DNA of 64,000 bases from Trichoplax adhaerens (GCF_000150275.1 NW_002060964.1:1-64000); one strand, 5' to 3'; positions 1 to 14,038 are shown, counted from the first letter of the stretch. Notes: generated by a model not told the origin, from the letters alone. Numbers and translations: made by a program.

Positions 1-196
1 ATTTCTATTTAGCATTGACACCATCAAGTCAATCTATTGAAGTTTCTTTAATCAAATAGTCTCATTTAGTTATTTACAGTATTATATTATCATATTATAT
101 ATACAGTATGCTGCAATACACATAAACGCAACATTTCGATATTGAAATAAATATAAAAAATTAAGTACAGTTCGTTTTTACTGAATAATACTAAGT

Positions 197-3100
197 TTAG
201 ACCCCATTTCCATCAAGAGGATTCGCAGAAATCAGAGATTTTTCACATAGAAAGTCGTATAATTTCCTAGTTTTATTTACATCAATTCTAATAAGAACTC
301 GAGCTTGAGCTAGTTTAAGCGAACCTTGCTTTTGGTGCTCTGCCAATAATATATCTCTGTATTCAATGTAAGCTTTGGGTAAGAGCCTAAGTTGTGAGCA
401 CAGCTAAAAACAAAGAGAAATTGCTCAGTGAGATCTGTACTTCAAACAAAAAGAAATTACTTGAACACAAAAACTTACTTCCTTTTCGTCATCATCTAAT
501 TTTTCCAGTTCTGGTGCGCCACTAATATCTAATCTTGGTGCCGGTTTACGACCTTTATAAAATATCAAGGTTACTAGCGTAAGATGACTTACCTATTTAC
601 TAATTGGCATATAATTTCGTATCAGTGCTGACTTACGCATAGGTACTATGGGTTTGTAAGGCTCATTTCTGGGTAGATGAAGCATGAATGCATTTATTAA
701 TAATATGCAAAATGTGTTAGGCAATTACCATGATTGAGCAGGAATGTTATGTAAGCTAATAAGAAATTACTAACCCCGCTGTAAATTGTCTATGAATGTA
801 GCGTTGATAGTAAGAAAAGTTCTGTAGTAATTAGATAATAAAATAAAAAATTTGAGATTTGTGATCCTTTTATACATACACTGCAGTCGATCAGCTCACC
901 TTTAGCGCACTTAATGTATCTTCGAGATGATGATGTCTCATTCTTTCGTCCTCCCGTTTGCGTTTTAATTGCTCATAAATATTGCATCCTTATATTATAC
1001 GATTTTATTATCTCATCTTAACTATCGAGTAATACAGAATTGAATTAATCTACTATAGCAATATTTAGATAGATCGTCTTTACCGCGAATAGATGTAATC
1101 CCATTAATTCTATATTCTTTAAGTTTGTTAATCCGTTGTAGAAGCTGGCTTTCAACTATTGTTACAAAGATATGACTACTGTAATTAATACGATATCCTT
1201 GAGCTATGAGGCAACTACAGTGATCACATACACACACGAGGTTATATAGGATACGGTGACATTGATGTATGTGAAGAATATTTATGTTTATTTTTACGGC
1301 TACTTACACAGAATTAATTGTATACGTTTTTCGTAATCTTCAGGGGACAGGAAACGTGCAAAGGTTACGAATTGTTCTCGCAAATTGCTAAATGCATTGA
1401 TATGGTGTACAAATACAATATTGCTGAAGTTGTAAAGTTACTGCAAGACATTGGCTAATAAAAAGTACCTACCGAATAGTTCGGTCGGCCCTTCGATCTA
1501 TTACTGATGTTATCAGTGGAATATATAAAAATTACATAAGAATGGATTTGGAGCTTGGTATTTTGGCGTATATATTTTACCTTGCTGTTTCTTGATGTTT
1601 AATAGCCCGTATTCTTTCACAAATCTAATAAATGAACAATTGCCTTATCATTATACGTATAGAAAAATATTTGTAGTATTCAATGGAATTGCATAATAGT
1701 ACCTTTTACGAAGCTGTCTTTGCTGCAATCTAAAGTTATAGATACTCAACATTGCATACTTATATTCTGAAGCGAATGATTAAGAATACATTAAGCTTTT
1801 TTACTTATACAGTGACATTTATAAATTACATATTACGCTACCTCTCGATATATCTGCATCATTTTCCTCAGGTTCAGCAACATCCTGTAATATACTTTCC
1901 GCGAAGTTATCATATTCCTACATCAATTCAAGTATATTATTATCACGTTAAAATTATTCAAATACAGACAACTAATAATTTGATCGTTATAAGCTATTTT
2001 GCCTTCGTAACATGATATATTGTAGAGGATAATTGTTACCGCTGTATTTTATCGCCAATTATAGAATTGTAACTTACAATTTCGAATTCTGCCCTCGGAG
2101 AAATATAACCGGCAAGGTCGTACGACTGTGGCGAATCAATGGTATAGCGACATAGATCTTCATTAGCTACGTAAAATTTATATATATATATTTAATTTTC
2201 ACTTATCAGGACTTGATACAGCCACAGTTTGGTTTGACATTACAGATCGATGACAATTCTTGTGTACACTATTAAGAGTTGAATTTACCTTCGTACGTGA
2301 TAAGTTTTACGGATTCGTTGATTTTAGAATCCTGCAATTCGTTCTTAAAGACTGTCAGTTAAACATAAACAAGCTCAATAGTAATTCCAAGAAAGCATGA
2401 TGTAGAGAATTTCAATAACCCTAACATTATATTATTTAGGTACGTATTGTAAGATATAGACTGAAGAAATTTTCGTCATACGACTGGATTGTACTAGATA
2501 ATAATTTAAAGGATAGATCTGTTGACTACCTGAGTCGACACGAATACTATTTACTGATTCCATCCAATAATTTACATGACAGACAGTAAAATTTCATCAC
2601 ATAATCACTGCCAAAACTTTACGATTTGGCACGAACTTTACTCTTTCATGTAATAAGTTTCAACTTGACTGATTGCATTTCATAGTCAATACATATATAC
2701 TATTTTCGCTAAATAACTTTCAATCATCACAAGTTTTGTACCTGGTAGTATCCCTTGGGGGTTATTTATATACACGGAATTGTAATGTGATTCACACTCT
2801 GAACAGCAAAGACAGAAAAGTGAATAAATACGTACAATTTTCTACTGGTCACATCTTATCAATCTCTTTCATTATTATATATATAATTAGAATAGAATTT
2901 AATATTAGTAGCCATATTGGGGACTTTAGTCAGTGAAGATAAATTTAATTGGGTGGATACAACTGACCGTCTTTATTCTTAGTTCTTATTTGTTTGGCTA
3001 TTTCAGTCCTAGCATTAGCAATTAAAATCATAGTGGAAAGTGTTTTACGATATCAAGCCTATGTATGAATTGTGGAGATCTTCTGATGAGCAAATTAATT

Positions 3101-3844
3101 ATACGAAAGAAGAATTAAATGCCGATCCATACCAGTTACCGCATCCAAATTCATTTATCAACTGCAGCAATTTAGTTTCTTCACCAGCAGTCCAATGCGT
3201 TGTAAATAGTGTGAAGTTGTTTCTCTGTCATTGGGATAGCATACACGTATTATATTATTTTCTAGAATGAATTTGTTGTATATGCTACATTTCATACTAA
3301 TACTTTCGAAATAACGTAAAAATATGATAATAATACATGCAGAATATTTAAACCGAAGTGAATTCAATTCTATCAGAACTGGATGACAGAACTACAGTAC
3401 AGCGCTATCGTAATTGTTGTACACTGAACAGTTAGTACTTTCTTTAATGTCGCCCTTACCACTATCTCGTAGGAATGATCACTGCAATGTGTACCAAATT
3501 CTACTCCACGGGCGAAACAAAACATTTAGATATTGCGAATGAATGAATAACCAGCAGCAGGCTAAAATTTGGCTGTAATTAGCCTGCTTGTCACCAATTC
3601 CAAAACAGGTTACATTTACAATAGAGATTTGTGCTCGTATTACTTTACCACAAGATAAAGCACAGAAAGTTTACAAATCAATCCTATCAAGTTTACTTCA
3701 CTATTCTACGTATTTCGACTACGCGTGTATATGTCCATTTATACCTGCAAGCAAATACAGACATTATTCACACTGGCTACACAGGATATAAGGCTCTTCC
3801 AGTAAGTTTGAACATTTGCCACACCATCTCTCGTTAAGAGGCAT
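197..3844 (-). CDS. TADA2A: TADA2A: ADA2 transcriptional adaptor of the SAGA/ATAC histone acetyltransferase modules
   Basis: Adaptor that couples the GCN5/PCAF acetyltransferase to chromatin. Exons are read on the minus strand. The start at 3844 begins MPLNERWCGKCSNLLEEPYI, the first half of a ZZ zinc finger; the second half (FARGVEFGTHCSDHSYEI) is at about 3465-3520. A SANT domain follows at about 3110-3225 (HWTAGEETKLLQLINEFGCG) and 2730-2810 (CESHYNSVYINNPQ). The ADA2-specific middle is at about 2090-2180, 1830-1915, 1690-1755, 1580-1660, 1315-1395, 1060-1140 (INKLKEYRINGITSIRG) and 900-985. The SWIRM domain is at about 478-560 and 197-403 (LAQARVLIRIDVNKTRKLYD), ending at a stop at 197-199. 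Domain order and most exon matches fit human TADA2A along its length. The joint between the two ZZ halves could not be placed: no clean acceptor was found just upstream of the second half. Exon edges are approximate. Transcribed divergently from KIF22. Confidence 0.93.
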
Positions 3845-3973
3845 CTTCGAGATCAATCTAAATGTGTGCAAATCAAATTATGCAACTGCAGCTTGCCAAT
3901 GCCAATGCCTCCGTCTGGGAATCTACAGCTTGTGAGTCGATGCATTAGTTCGCCAATCGCCATGTCCGAAATA

Positions 3974-4215
3974 CTACGGTACAGTACTGTACTGTACAGT
4001 ACACTGTACTGTACACTGTACAGTACTGTACACTGTAGGGTACAGTGCAGAGTACTGTACCATGTTCTGTACTGTACACTGTACACTACACCAAGTCGGA
4101 TCATATGATCAAACTTTGATTGGCGGTCAAAATTCAAATTTTGACCGCTCACAACTAGATTCCTGAACACTACAGTACAGTGCTGTACTGTAAGTAAAGT
4201 GCGGTACGGTAGGTT
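3974..4215. repeat. TACAG/CTGTA palindromic array between TADA2A and KIF22
   Basis: Dense cluster of TACAG and CTGTA units in alternating orientation, giving many GTAC palindromes and extended self-complementarity. The main block is about 3977-4090 and a smaller one is at 4170-4213. It starts 130 bases upstream of the TADA2A start codon, in the shared promoter region with KIF22 (ATG at 4880). Isolated single units continue to about 4810. Confidence 0.85.
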
Positions 4216-4879
4216 GGAAGAGTGCCTTTTGGATTGGATTAAGCAGCAAAATCGAATTTTGGTCTTGATTGGTTCACTTCGACACCCAATACTGTTTCAT
4301 TAGCTACCTACTTTGCCAAAATATAAAGCAATTCATTGGTATAACTACTTTCGGATCAAGTCAATTTCATGAGTATACTGTACAGTGAATGCCTTAATCA
4401 GTTATCTGCTGATCAGTTATATTACTGTGCAATGCTCGGTATTAATTAGCTATAAAATATAGTATACAGTAATCGTAGATCGATCGATTTAGGGTTCGGG
4501 TTATTTATCGTCTTCAAGATTGCTGTACTGGTGACTCTGTGGTGAGTGAGCAAATCTTGTCGTTGTCATAGTTTTCTATAAATGCTATTTCGTACTACAT
4601 GTTGGTTCGAGTAGTGAGAGAGGAGCTATTATAAAACAGAAATCAGGCTGTACATTCTGTACATTGCTTCGGTATGCATCACAAACAATATTATAATATG
4701 TATGCGAACTTATTTATTCATGGTCACTTAGTCCATTAGCAGAAGAGAGCTAAGGATGGGCTGCGCCAGCTCTTTATCTAGTCTCTTAACTCGTTCACTT
4801 TGTACAGTATTAGCTAAATTATAGCATAACCAATTGAACTAACTTTAGCTATGATCAATTTTACAGATAAACTAGAAAC

Positions 4880-7800
4880 ATGGCATCTGTCCAAGTTGTT
4901 CTTAGAGTTAGGTCATCAATAGATGATGAATCACCACTAAGGATTTGTGACGACAATCAAACAGTTGATTTATGGAATTATAGATACGACGATACAATTC
5001 GCTTCAAGTTCGTATTACATAATAAGTAATAGAATTCAATGCGGTAATAGTTAAGATTTACAATTAATAATGATGAAATGATTAAGAACACTCCAATTCA
5101 GCTTCAGTGCATCTTGTTTACGAGTACTCGAGTTCCCGAAACTTTGGTTTTCTCATTAACACTGCAATGATTGATGACTTAATAAATTACGACTATTTTT
5201 AGGTTTGATCGATGTTACAACAGCGATTGCGATCACCAAGAGATCTTTCAAAGATCTATTCAACCCTTACTAAATCACGTTTTCGACGGTCACAATGTCA
5301 GCATTTTTACCTATGGAGCAACAGGATCTGGTATTGAAACAGTACAGTAGAAACAAATCGATTGATGTTACTGATGTTAATTGTAACCCATGCCGATTTA
5401 TCATAAAATCATACTATTTCATTGATACTTTAAAACTTTTCACGTAGGCAAAACGTATACCATGATAGGAAATGAAAGTGATCCGGGTAATATGCCTAGA
5501 AATACCTGTAACAGTAATTTTACCATGTATAAATGAACTGAAATGAAGGCTATAACGGCTAACCATCATTAATTATTTAATTATCGTCACTATAAAAATC
5601 CTACTGCTACGTGCAGCTTGTCTATAGGAAAGTATTGCGCCTATGTTGATACTGCATGTAATAACGAAACAGCTAGAGACAATTAAATCCTTTCTTTATT
5701 AGCTCTCCTATTCTTTATTAATTAAATTACCTGATATTGTTTGTAGCTATGATAGCTAATATTATTGATTAATCTATCTATATAAATCAAGTACACTTTC
5801 CTTATATTTCTTTAGGCTTAATCCCCATGGCAGTTAATGAGATTTTTTCTTATACCTCTAAACAACATAAGTTACATAAAAACTGGAAATATAATATTAG
5901 CATGTCGTACCTTGAAGTTTATCAGGAGAAGGTAACTACGTAGTTTTCTGCAGTAATGCAAGATAAATTTTAACCGATTGGATTCTACTACAATATAGTA
6001 TCATAGATTGCTTAGCATAAATATTGAATAATCACAGTCCACAGTTTCAGTTGTAGAAAAATTTTACTTGTCAAAAACCTCATACATCTCCGTTAATCAT
6101 AAATTTAAAGTCCTTGCAGCTATGTCTAACCCTAAAATTTCTAATGTAGATTTTATTGAATTTAATAATGCAAAATTGATAGATTTACGACCTCATAGCC
6201 AGTGGAAACAAAGATTTAAATTTATATCAAAACAAATCTGGTAAAATTGTTGTCGGTGACTTAGCAGAGTCAGCAATATGTAGTTTTGAAGAATTTTGCA
6301 AAGTCTTTATGAAAGGTAACAACGGCAGGTTAGTAGTATTGTACATACTAGCCTAAATTAAGATAAAATACAAAGTCAACGACAGGCTAAATTACCTTAT
6401 TAATGTAAGCTAGAAGCTCGTGGCTCGTTGGTTATAAAATACTTTCATTAACAGAGTTATGGTATTGTTCATTAAAAATTCATAATTATTTAACTGCTTA
6501 ACTTCTCTTATTATTTAGGAGAGTAGCAGCAACAAAACTCAACCGCCAGTCGAGTCGAAGTCATTCCGTATTGCTACTGAAAGTACTGTATCTAACTAGA
6601 TATTTCTAGCAGCAGTTACTTCATCGTTTAATATTCTTCTCTTTCACTACTGAATCGGAATATATTTGTGATGTGCTAGATAGTAATTACAATTGATTGT
6701 GTTTCTACAGGTTGAAAAAACGGATAATTCTACATTAGAGCGATTCAATAGTAAAGTATACTTAATTGATTTAGCTGGATCGGAAGATAATAGGAGAACT
6801 GGCAATAGTGGAGAAAGGTTGTGCTCTTAATTATACTTGTGACTTACAACATCTCTGTTAGTTAGGATATTACATATCGATACACCACATCGAATAATTA
6901 TAATTGCATAATTCATGTTGCTTTATCTCATTACCATGTTGTTATGTAAAATAGATTAAAAGAAAGCGGGACTATCAATTCATCGTTGTTTGTATTGGGA
7001 AAAGTTGTTGAAGCTTTAAATCAGCAACTGGTGAGATTATCAATGTAATCATTTTTATTCCAGAACTTCTTCGTATGACACAACACCTTTCAATCAATTT
7101 CATCGCTATTTTAAAAACTTTTATATTGTTTTAATCTGTACAAAATGTTTACATTGACCATGTGTGTTGTATTTATATTCATAATTATGAATTGTAGGCT
7201 AGGATTCCGTATAGGGAGAGTAAGTTAACTCGACTTCTACAGGTGAGCGATCTTGTAAATATATGCCTAGTAGGTAAGCGAGTGTTATGCGAGTGAATAC
7301 TAATACGCGTATAATTATAATTGTGGATATCTGGATAGGATTCCATTGGCGGTAGTGCGCATTCTTGCATCATAACTACTGTCTCTGCCAGCAAATCAGA
7401 TTACTACAGCACCTATCATACACTCCAATTTGCATCGAAATCCAGAAATATTATAAATAAACCTTTTGCTCAGATTGAAAACATCAAGCCACGTCATGAT
7501 TTGTCAGAAACAAGAAAGCGTCGAATTTCCACGGCAGAGGATGATAAAAATAATAAAGTATGTGATCAAATTGCTTTTATATTAATTATATCTTGTGTAA
7601 TGCTTTGATCACCTACTGTATTATGTTTCTTGTAATAAAATTATTTTAAAAACCCAGAAAAAGAAATCTTCCGAAATTGTTCATATTGAACACGAAATTG
7701 TAAGTATTATATTTTACAGCAGCGTTTGTATTTAATCATATCTTGGTCTTGGTGCTGATAATCAATCAACTGCAGCAAAAAATTTATGATATTTTTGAGA

Positions 7801-9027
7801 TTTTGAAAAAGCTTTATTGCTGTGTCTATTTTTAACTGTAAACTAGATTACTTAGTTTAATAACTAGTTTATGCTATTGCTGTAGGTACGCTTGCATATT
7901 TCTGATCGAATCTTTCATTTTAGGGCACGCATGATAGTTCGCCTGGTATTTCATCCAATAAATGCGGAAAGTAAGTATTATATTATGCTGTGTTTATGTC
8001 ATACTTCCGAATTTCCAGGACTTGCCGACCGATCGAATATCTTCTTTATTATTCCTCCAGTGATACTGAAATTAAGTATCAATTGGCAGAATTTGAAAAA
8101 AAAATGTTATCAAGGCAGGAGCAACAGACTAAAGCCTTACTCCAGTGTTTAACGAATATGTTTCCTGAAAGCAATTCTCAGCTTGATGGCATTAGATCCA
8201 AAGTAGAAAAGGAATTGGTACGTGCATTGCCAAGGGTTGCAACAGCTACTAAGAATAGCAGAGCAGATTCGATAAACGTCTTAAACGGCAAAGAGAATTC
8301 AAAATTTAATAAACGTCCGGCTGGAGTGACGAAAAATTTGTCTTCTATAGCCCTTAAGCCTATCGAAAATAAACTTGATAACTTGAAGGTTCATCGTCTA
8401 CACAACGTGAATAAACAGGCATTGGACGTAAAGCCGATCACTTGCAGTAAAAAGTTAAGTGATGATAATACCTTATTAGATATGTTGCGGAAAGTCGACG
8501 ATAGAACAGCTAGACAAAGTAAGTCTGATTATAATTATTAATTTTGTAATATCAACACTATACTTAATTTACTAGACTTGCATGTATATGATTTTCGTAA
8601 ATCTTATTCAAACACCATTTATCAATAGAGGCGTGAAAAGCTAATATTAGCGTTAAGAGAGATTATCAATTTATTGAATTAAAAAGTTAAAACATATGTA
8701 AATAATTCAGTTTGTTGCTTTTATTTCAGTTGATGATTTACTTCGTATCTTGAACCAAGGAGACTGTAAAAGTTTAACATTACTAAATACTATTGGTAAA
8801 AAAAAAGCTAAAGCCATTATTGACTTTAGGAATATAAACGGAGAATTTTCTGATGTAAGCTCTTTAATATCTTTGTATGCAACATCGACAAATTATGATT
8901 TTTACTTGATTTCAAAATTTAATCTGTATGCTTATCTTTAAACTAATAGATTGCTGGCTTACAAAAAATACCCTGCTTTACCCCTAACACCGTGAGAAAA
9001 TTTGTTGAGGTAAACTGTAACTATTAG
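4880..9027 (+). CDS. KIF22: KIF22: kinesin-10 chromokinesin (Kid)
   Basis: Plus-end microtubule motor that binds chromosome arms and generates polar ejection force in mitosis. The first exon is 4880-5007 ([20 protein letters not shown]). The second, 5203-5330, ends inside the P-loop, which is completed at 5449 (GATGS + GKTYTM). Motor exons follow at about 5816-5932, 6190-6330, 6519-6583 (switch I NRQSSRSH), 6712-6818 (switch [15 protein letters not shown]), 6958-7030, 7199-7242 and 7336-7557. A linker and coiled coil follow at about 7657-7700 and 8030-8519, then a helix-hairpin-helix DNA-binding tail from 8727 ([19 protein letters not shown]). The last exon is 8950-9027. [13 protein letters not shown] and the C-terminal HhH identify the kinesin-10/KIF22 class rather than another kinesin. 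Introns are mostly 100-350 bases. Head-to-head with TADA2A. Confidence 0.95.
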
Positions 9028-12000
9028 TATTTAGACTTTGTTTGAGTTAGTTTATTGGCCACGTTACTCGATTTAAGCCAAAAGAGTAAGAAAATTTAGA
9101 ATTTAAGTGTTCGCCACACTGGCATAACTAAGCTGCTTTAGCATCGATAATATATTTAGCTATACTTATTATAGAAGCTTTGCTTGGTTTTTACATTTTA
9201 GTGCAACATGTTTTCATCGCTTGATGTCATGTGAACCTATGCCAGAGCGATAAAGTCCAAATGATAAAGGATTTATTACTCCTCAAAATACCCCCATTTA
9301 TGGACTCCCTAAAAATACTACCTACTGTTCAATATGTAGTAAATTGGATCAAATTATGTAATATATTTATATTACTAGGCAGTTCATCAGCCTTTTAATT
9401 TAAAATTGCAGAAGAAGGAAGTCGCTGTAATACCTTAGAGTGTCATACTTTAGCATTGAGTCTTACATATATCATGAATTCTTATAATTGACCTGCTTGT
9501 CGAAACCACGTAGAAGAATCACGGTTAGACCTTTATATTCTTGTATAGTATCATTCAAAACATTTCAAAATCATGTAACATAATTTCCTCTATTTTATTA
9601 TTACGGTAATACACGTATAACAATAATAGGGTTACGCTCATACAAGTTCTGTATTTTATTTGATGTTTCAATTCTATAGACTTTTGAAATTTATCTAGAT
9701 ATTTCTTGGTTTGTTTAAAATACTCGTTCATCTATAACATAAATATACGAGTATAATTATAATCAATGCGCATGCATTAAATATAAATGAATTTCATGTC
9801 ACAGTAAACTTTAAGCAATAAAATTTAATATAACGTTGAGTACCCATTACTGTATTCATCACGGTGACCTATACTCATGACTTCAAACCAATTATCAAGA
9901 TTTCCATGAGACATTTTACTAATTTCAATATTCAACCGTATCAATGATTTGTACTTTGGTAGCAGTGATGTTACGTTTTTTAGTCAAACTAATTTCTGGT
10001 AGCGCCACATTACAGAATTATAAAAATATTTTCGATCGCATTGCATTTTTAGGACAGTAGTTGTTTGAGGTACTATTAATACCGTTGCTTTGGCTATATT
10101 TGCCTCAGTTACGAGATTGTAATTACTAGCTTACGGCACGGCCCTGCAATAGCCTGCAACTATTCTTTAACATGTATAAAGCTAAATTGTAATATACAAA
10201 TATTTTGTATAGCAAATCACATAGGATAAAAAATCAGTTCACGTACCAATTAAAACTTGATTCACTAGGTAAGAATCATATTATAATTATTGTTATAAAA
10301 GCTAGATTGATGGATAAGATATTCTTAAGGTAAAATATAACTGAGACATTGACTCGCAGGGTAGTTTTCATACAGTGGCCTAGTATACTTTAACCTTGTT
10401 ACTTCCAAGAGAACAACGATCGAAACCCTGGCATACAGTAAAAGATGATTGACTTGTCCAAATAAAGACGAAAAATTAAAGCAAACCTTTACATTCTTGT
10501 ATAGTTTCATTTAAAATATTTCGAGATCATGTAACATAAATCTTTGCGTTTTATTATATAATTAATATGATTATAAATAAGATCACACTTTTTATAAGTT
10601 TTGGATTTTATCGATTTTTATACGCTATAGAGAGTATATCTTATCATAGAATTTATCTAGGCATTTTTTAATTTGTTGAAATATCTTGTTAACATAGAAT
10701 CAGTGCACTATGCATCAAATGTAAATGGACATCACGTCAGGCTAAAATTAAGCAGTAAATTTATATGATATCGAGTCCCAAATCCATAATCTTACAATAA
10801 GATAAGTCGTTATTATGACGTAAGTGCGTAAATTTTTCAAGATTTTAGTGACATTTTTTAATAAATTTTAATTTTCAATCTAATGAATATCATTACTCTG
10901 GTAGGACGTAGAAGAACTTGTGATAATAGATTCCAGTAAGACATTATAAGCTGTTAATATATATATATATTCAGTGATACTGTCTTCAGTTACAATAGTA
11001 CTGGGTGGTGCTACCTTACAGAATTGTAAAAATTTTCCATTACTCCGCATCTATAAAACGGTAGCTATTTGAAGTACTGTGCTGTAAATGCAATTACTTT
11101 AGCTATGTCTACTAGAGGTACGAGATAGTAAGTACCTGGTTTAGGCAGGCTTTTACATCAGTCTGAAACAATTTCAGCTATATAAAATTAAAATGCAATA
11201 TACTAATTTATAGTAGATGCTTTTAGTTTCTTGGTATACGTAGAATAGCATTAACATTACTTGATAATTATTAAACTTTGCTCTAATTGGAAAACTAATT
11301 ATAATCCAGCATCAATACTACAGAATGAGGAGTAAAAACATATTAATCTAATAACAAAATTAATACACAGACATTAACATTATACGCTGTAGATGTACGC
11401 CTATACAGACACTGGACTATCAAATATATTTTATTTACAGAAGCAAAATTTCTGTACTCGTTTCGCCAAAAAATTCATTCAGTTATTACTGCAATCAAGG
11501 TAGCGCCCAATGAAATATGAATCTTGATAAGTGCTTTGTTAACTGGAATCATATAAAATGCATACGTATACGCTCATATACGATACTGTACATATGTATA
11601 CAAGGCCTAAAAATTGCTTTACAACCATATTACAATCATCGCAATAAAAGCATGATAGATGCATAGATATTTTTAAGGCAAAATATAAACGTATGTTACA
11701 GAATTTGGACTTGTAAGGTAATTTCATACAGTAGCTTCGTAGACTTTAATCTTTCCATTTCCAAGAGAATAGCCATCCAAACTGTGGCAGTTATCCTCTA
11801 AACTGTGAATCTATGCCAAGATTATAACATTTATACGTTCTATTTTCATACAACTCAATATCATTTAGAATTGTAAAATTGGCAATTTCTGATATTATGC
11901 AGTAGATTGTAACTATCTTTATTTATTATTAGTCCTATAACTAAAAGATAGTACATTATTACGTATACCTTCCTTGGATTATATATTGCTAAGAATCTAT

Positions 12001-12360
12001 TTCGGTCATGTTGATCGTTTTTTTCTACATCTTTCTTTTCTGCGCTTCGATAATGTACATATCTGTGCATCGTAATTTAATTTTCTTAACAAACGGTAGA
12101 AGGAATTATAGCTCCGTATCAGATCAGAGTAATATCTACGACAAATTACCTTGGTTGTTGACGATGGCAGAACATATATATCAGATTATTTAAACAACCA
12201 CGATCGTAAGGATTAGGTATATTATTAAATTTTTGCGTGATCTATGATAATATAATTAACATCGTTAATAATTGTTATCCTAATTATACATGACCTCAAA
12301 AGTGGATTGAAATTGTATATTGATCGGTAGTATAATCACGTTACTAACATATTCATTGGT
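9028..12360. repeat. Noncoding block with diverged direct repeats (about 1 kb units)
   Basis: No convincing coding exon was found. Two long segments resemble each other: about 9525-10150 and 10485-11150, aligned by 'ttcttgtatagt.tcatt.aaaa' at 9537 and 10494 and by similar sequence downstream. A further block at about 10310-10440 recurs at about 11665-11790, aligned by 'ccaagagaa' and 'ttttcatacagt'-like sequence. The parts look like a tandem duplication of roughly 1 kb, heavily mutated. The remainder shows nothing recognisable. Confidence 0.6.
11861..12070 (-). other. Open frame that could be a C-terminal exon of the ZDHHC gene
   Basis: A 69-residue lysine-rich open frame lies about 0.3 kb downstream of the last certain ZDHHC exon on the same strand. 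Its middle is followed by a plausible donor (AAGG|GTATAC, near 11966). It could be part of the cytoplasmic tail of the palmitoyltransferase, which is long and unconserved in this family, or it could be chance. There is no similarity to support it. Confidence 0.2.
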
Positions 12361-12367
12361 AGATTTA

Positions 12368-13381
12368 TTAAAGGGGACTAAGTAACAATGGAAGCCAGTC
12401 AGTCCTATAACGGGTACAAGCATTAATCCACTTATGCTTAAACATGCTATACTGATTGATTTTGTTAAAGAAAGGTTATAACGCGTAGTAGTAACAGAAG
12501 AATGACAGTTAAACTATAGTAAATACTGTTAAAAGGATACGGAAAGGCAATCTCATCTCCATTAGAAGCTGCATAAATGATATGAATAACTGTTAGGGTG
12601 CATACAATAATTCCGTACGCTGTAATAGACAGTAATAAGATAAAGAAGTATCGGTAATTTCGACGTCCAATACAATTATGCAACCAAGGGCAATGATGAT
12701 CGAATCCCTAGAAAAAAGGATGAAATTTTATGGTCGTGAATGCATCGGTATATTGTGCCCCCGGTACTGTGATTAACGGATAATATCTTACATGATCGGA
12801 TAATTTATTATGATACAACTTTAAACTAACCTCAACACAACTGTCACAAATGCTGCAGTGAGATGTACGTGGCGGTCTATAAAAATGGCAGGTATCACAC
12901 CATTTAAGTTTAATGGAAATATCACGGATGGTTACGGTTTTATAAAGAGGTGTTCGAAAATCATCCTCAAAACTGGAATGCCAAAAAGCTGAAATTTAAA
13001 AAATTAAAGAAGTAGTCATTAGCAAGCTCAGCAATGAAAAGGCTTATGTTTCATGCTATGACTTAAGCATACACATGGCATATCATGTTTAAGGGCCACG
13101 TCAAAATCTCGTACTCATGCTATAAATTAGATAACATACACGCAATCCTCGTTAGGAAAATTGATATTGTAGATATTACCTCTAGGATAATAACCAGGGT
13201 CCATGCAAGCGACACGTAGAAATAGCGCAACGATGAATAAAAATATTGCAGCCATAACGGAAGTAATAACAATTCCAGTAGTATGGAATTCAATGATGTA
13301 ATATTGACAACTAAATAATAGCAATGCAAACGGTAACGTTAATGAACAACAATTAGTTAATATTGCTTCGATAACAAAGTG
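12368..13381 (-). CDS. ZDHHC5/8-type protein S-palmitoyltransferase
   Basis: Multi-pass membrane enzyme that attaches palmitate to cysteines of target proteins. Exons on the minus strand: about 13381-13140, with two transmembrane segments and MDPGYYPRG; 12972-12831, with the start of the cysteine-rich domain ([20 protein letters not shown]); 12707 to about 12560, with the catalytic [20 protein letters not shown] and the third transmembrane helix; and about 12440-12368, with the fourth helix and the conserved [12 protein letters not shown]. Splice phases agree at the joins checked (GT|GTATGT donor at 13140; GAG|GGA at 12831/12707). The phrase [17 protein letters not shown] just before the cysteine-rich domain is diagnostic of the ZDHHC5/8 group. 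The true start was not found: the first exon opens without a methionine and may be preceded by an exon near 13.8-14.0 kb. The cytoplasmic tail is also unresolved. Confidence 0.88.
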
Positions 13382-13786
13382 ATTTGAAAGATAGAGTTTG
13401 CATTCAGAAATATTTGATCACAGTAAGGGGGTGATGAGTCTATAAAGCATATGTTAATTAGTGTATATATATTTTAATAGATGATAATAACAGAACAATG
13501 TAGAAGAGAATATTTGTGATATCGTGATCTTACAAATAGCATGCAAATGAAAATATTATCATATTGTACGTTGCAAGTGGAAGTCCTTATGCTCAAGGTC
13601 TGGTTTATTGGAGCATACCATTGCAATGTTAATATGACTAACCGAACATTTCCAGACCTTGACGCGTTTAGGGTATTTTGCCTGCTATTTTCGTCTACTT
13701 ATGCGATACGGTATTTGCTAATAGGACGCTAATGATGAGGTTATTCATCAGAACATAGTCGTAAACGTTGGAATTTAACATTGAAT

Positions 13787-14038
13787 CTATCTATCTCCTA
13801 ACGATTGGTATTCGAGAAAAAAAGCTATTAAGGTGTAACCATAACAACTAGTCCAAACTGCTACCGGTAAGGTCCCCAAAATTGATTCATCTTGTATGTC
13901 ATTTTTGAACTCATTTTGATTGTAATGAAATATTGGACTCTTGAAATTTTCCTTTTCAGCATTTAAAGCATTACTTATCTCCCGGAAATAGAGACTATTT
14001 TCTTCTACGAGATTACCAACTATTAGCTTATTAGACAA
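13787..14038 (-). other. 83-codon open frame upstream of ZDHHC, possible first exon
   Basis: ATG-initiated frame (MSNKLIVGNLVEENSLYFRE...) ending in a hydrophobic stretch (LPVAVWTSCYGYTLIAFFLE). A possible donor (CAATC|GTTAGG) lies just before its stop. It sits on the same strand about 0.4 kb upstream of the first recognised ZDHHC exon, where an N-terminal exon is needed. I could not confirm a compatible acceptor, so it may be a separate short frame or chance. Confidence 0.3.

Noticed and set aside
3853-4170. 105- and 80-codon open frames on both strands over the GTAC array
   Set aside because: They are rich in Tyr-Ser-Thr-Val-Leu-Tyr repeats produced directly by the pentanucleotide array; no start context, no similarity.
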